From positions 124,001 through 188,000 of the forward strand of contig JAXLRI010000003.1 of assembly GCA_046331175.1 (NCBI GenBank): a stretch of DNA of 64,000 nucleotides. The letters are read 5' to 3'. The notes under the pieces are model-generated. The model was not told the DNA's origin. It was given only the letters and a program-made list of their open reading frames with translations, and ran no database searches. Shown piece by piece: positions 63,271 through 64,000 of this stretch. The DNA comes from JAWKIW01 sp046331175 (GTDB taxonomy: Bacteria; Actinomycetota; Acidimicrobiia; Acidimicrobiales; Acidimicrobilacustridaceae). Positions within the stretch are counted from its first letter, which is position 1, and each line of letters starts with the position of its first letter. Made by a program: the position numbers and the translations under genes.

Positions 63271-63696
63271 TCAGGCGCGGGCCGGGACGACGACGACCGG
63301 GCACGGTGCGTGGGTCACGCAGTGCTGGCTCACCGACCCGAGCAGCATGCCGGCGAAGCCGCCATGGCCGCGCGAACCCACCACGAGCAGGTCGGCGTCG
63401 GCGGCGGCGTCGAGCAGCGCGGGCGCCGGCGACGACTCGACGAGCGTGACGGTGACGTCGTCGCGATCGGCGAGGCCCTCGGCGGCGACGACCTCGTCGA
63501 GGCGGTCGCGGGCGGACTGCTCGATCAGGTCGCGGGCGGGGAAGGCGCCGACCGAAGCCAGCCCGGCGACGGCCGAGGACTGCCACGCCGCCACGACGAC
63601 CACCTGCGCCGAGCGGACGGCGGCTTCGTCCAACGCCCAGCGCAGCGCCGCCAGGGCGCCGTCCGAGCCGTCCACGCCCACCACGATCTTGCTCAT
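63271..63696 (-). CDS. Universal stress protein (UspA family)
   Basis: 141 residues; ATG 63696 with AGGAGG upstream. A single Usp domain: KIVVGVDGSDGALAALRWALDEAA at the N-terminus and the ATP-binding signature GSRGHGGFAGMLLGSVSQHCVTHAPCPVVVV (GxxGxxxxxxxGS) at the C-terminus, so it is probably an ATP-binding type. A minus-strand TAGGGT at 63737-63732 gives a leader of about 30 bases with a ribosome site. It lies downstream of nothing obvious; the 154-base gap to hupB (63117-63270) holds only the hupB promoter region. Confidence 0.95.
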   Translation of the reverse strand: MSKIVVGVDGSDGALAALRWALDEAAVRSAQVVVVAAWQSSAVAGLASVGAFPARDLIEQSARDRLDEVVAAEGLADRDDVTVTLVESSPAPALLDAAADADLLVVGSRGHGGFAGMLLGSVSQHCVTHAPCPVVVVPARA

Positions 63697-63731
63697 CCGC
63701 TCGTCCTCCTCGCACGGCTCCGTGGACGCGC

Positions 63732-63737
63732 ACCCTA
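63732..63737 (-). promoter_or_regulatory. -10 box of the universal stress protein gene
   Basis: Minus-strand TAGGGT (preceded by GA) sits about 36 bases before the ATG, giving a short leader with AGGAGG. Confidence 0.45.
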
Positions 63738-63882
63738 TCGGCTGGCCGCGACCCGGCCGGTCGTGCACGCGGCGACCGGGGCGGGCTGCGGCGAGCGGGG
63801 TGACGTCGCCCGTGGCACCGCGGGGTCGCCCCGCGCTCTACGCTTCGGCGCGGCGAACCGGCTCGATCCACGGGGGTGGCTG

Positions 63883-64000
63883 ATGACGGCGCTGGCGGAC
63901 ATGACGTCGAGCGGTGAGGTGGTGCTGGTCGCACCCGACGTCCTGCGGGACATGGCGGCGGCGCTGGGCGGGCTCTGGTCGCCCGACGCCGAGGACGACG
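63883..64000 (+). CDS. Unknown protein, 3' end cut off
   Basis: Only the first 39 residues are visible (MTALADMTSSGEVVLVAPD, then a helix ending GGLWSPDAED). ATG 63883 has GGGGGTGG 4 bases upstream and a TACGCT -10 candidate at 63839-63844. The visible part shows no signal peptide and is too short to assign a family. Confidence 0.55.
   Translation, partial: MTALADMTSSGEVVLVAPDVLRDMAAALGGLWSPDAEDD

Noticed and set aside
1..64000. tRNA, rRNA, insertion sequences, integrases or phage genes
   Set aside because: I looked for tRNA T-loop motifs, transposase or integrase motifs and terminal inverted repeats flanking genes and saw none. A tRNAscan/Infernal run would be decisive.

Overview
The window is very GC-rich, has strong third-position G/C bias and many GTG starts, and reads as chromosomal DNA from an actinomycete. 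The lineage call rests on a mycothiol-dependent formaldehyde dehydrogenase, an HU protein with a lysine/alanine tail, actinobacterial small families (DUF3039, DUF6457, DUF6629 types) and an ECF42 sigma factor paired with a DGPF/YCII protein. Acidimicrobiia is my best guess, but that is inference. I found no rRNA, tRNA, CRISPR array, insertion sequence, phage gene or replication origin. Sixty-one coding regions are supported; the first and last are cut by the window edges.

Region by region. 1-6 kb: DGPF protein and ECF42 sigma factor, a carotenoid oxygenase with a palindromic operator, and a divergent c-di-GMP pair (REC-EAL phosphodiesterase and PAS-GGDEF cyclase). 6-11 kb: an acyl-CoA dehydrogenase, then a reactive-sulfur island. 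The island has a CsoR-family repressor with the two-cysteine CstR signature, a rhodanese, a TauE-type exporter, an AhpD-like protein and a methyltransferase. A cysteine-rich miniprotein of 53 residues and an ICMT-like methyltransferase lie on the other side. Three copies of an ATACCC(n)GGGTAT operator mark its promoters. 11-19 kb: hydrolase, a thioredoxin-reductase/ferredoxin-reductase fusion, a class A beta-lactamase-like protein fused to a seven-repeat propeller, mscR and a SulP sulfate permease. 19-29 kb: flippase-like membrane protein, VOC protein, SDR, secreted PHB-depolymerase-like esterase, pgi, DUF1275 protein and a second diguanylate cyclase. 29-38 kb: molybdopterin oxidoreductase with DUF6457 and HxlR genes, DUF350 protein, Lrp regulator, M23 peptidase and a hexapeptide acyltransferase. 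38-52 kb: membrane-anchored metalloprotease, zinc-ribbon/REC protein, penicillin-acylase and lipase pair, glycosyltransferase, flavodoxin, SGNH lipoprotein and two cupins. 52-64 kb: OafA-type acyltransferase with an SGNH domain, LLM flavin oxidoreductase with an aldo/keto reductase, Gfo/Idh oxidoreductase, N-acyl-D-amino-acid deacylase overlapping a membrane-anchored BAAT-type acyltransferase/thioesterase, hupB and a universal stress protein.

The most promising material is the sulfur island. The Cys-rich miniprotein appears to be expressed from a leaderless promoter whose -10 box and start site lie inside a CstR-type operator. The second is the four-base overlap between an N-acyl amino acid hydrolase and a membrane-fused acyl-CoA:amino acid N-acyltransferase homologue. 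Across the window at least eleven genes carry a TANNNT box 6-8 bases before the start codon, mostly without a Shine-Dalgarno sequence. This suggests common leaderless transcription and helped to choose starts. Convergent gene ends are often separated by strong GC hairpins without T-tracts.
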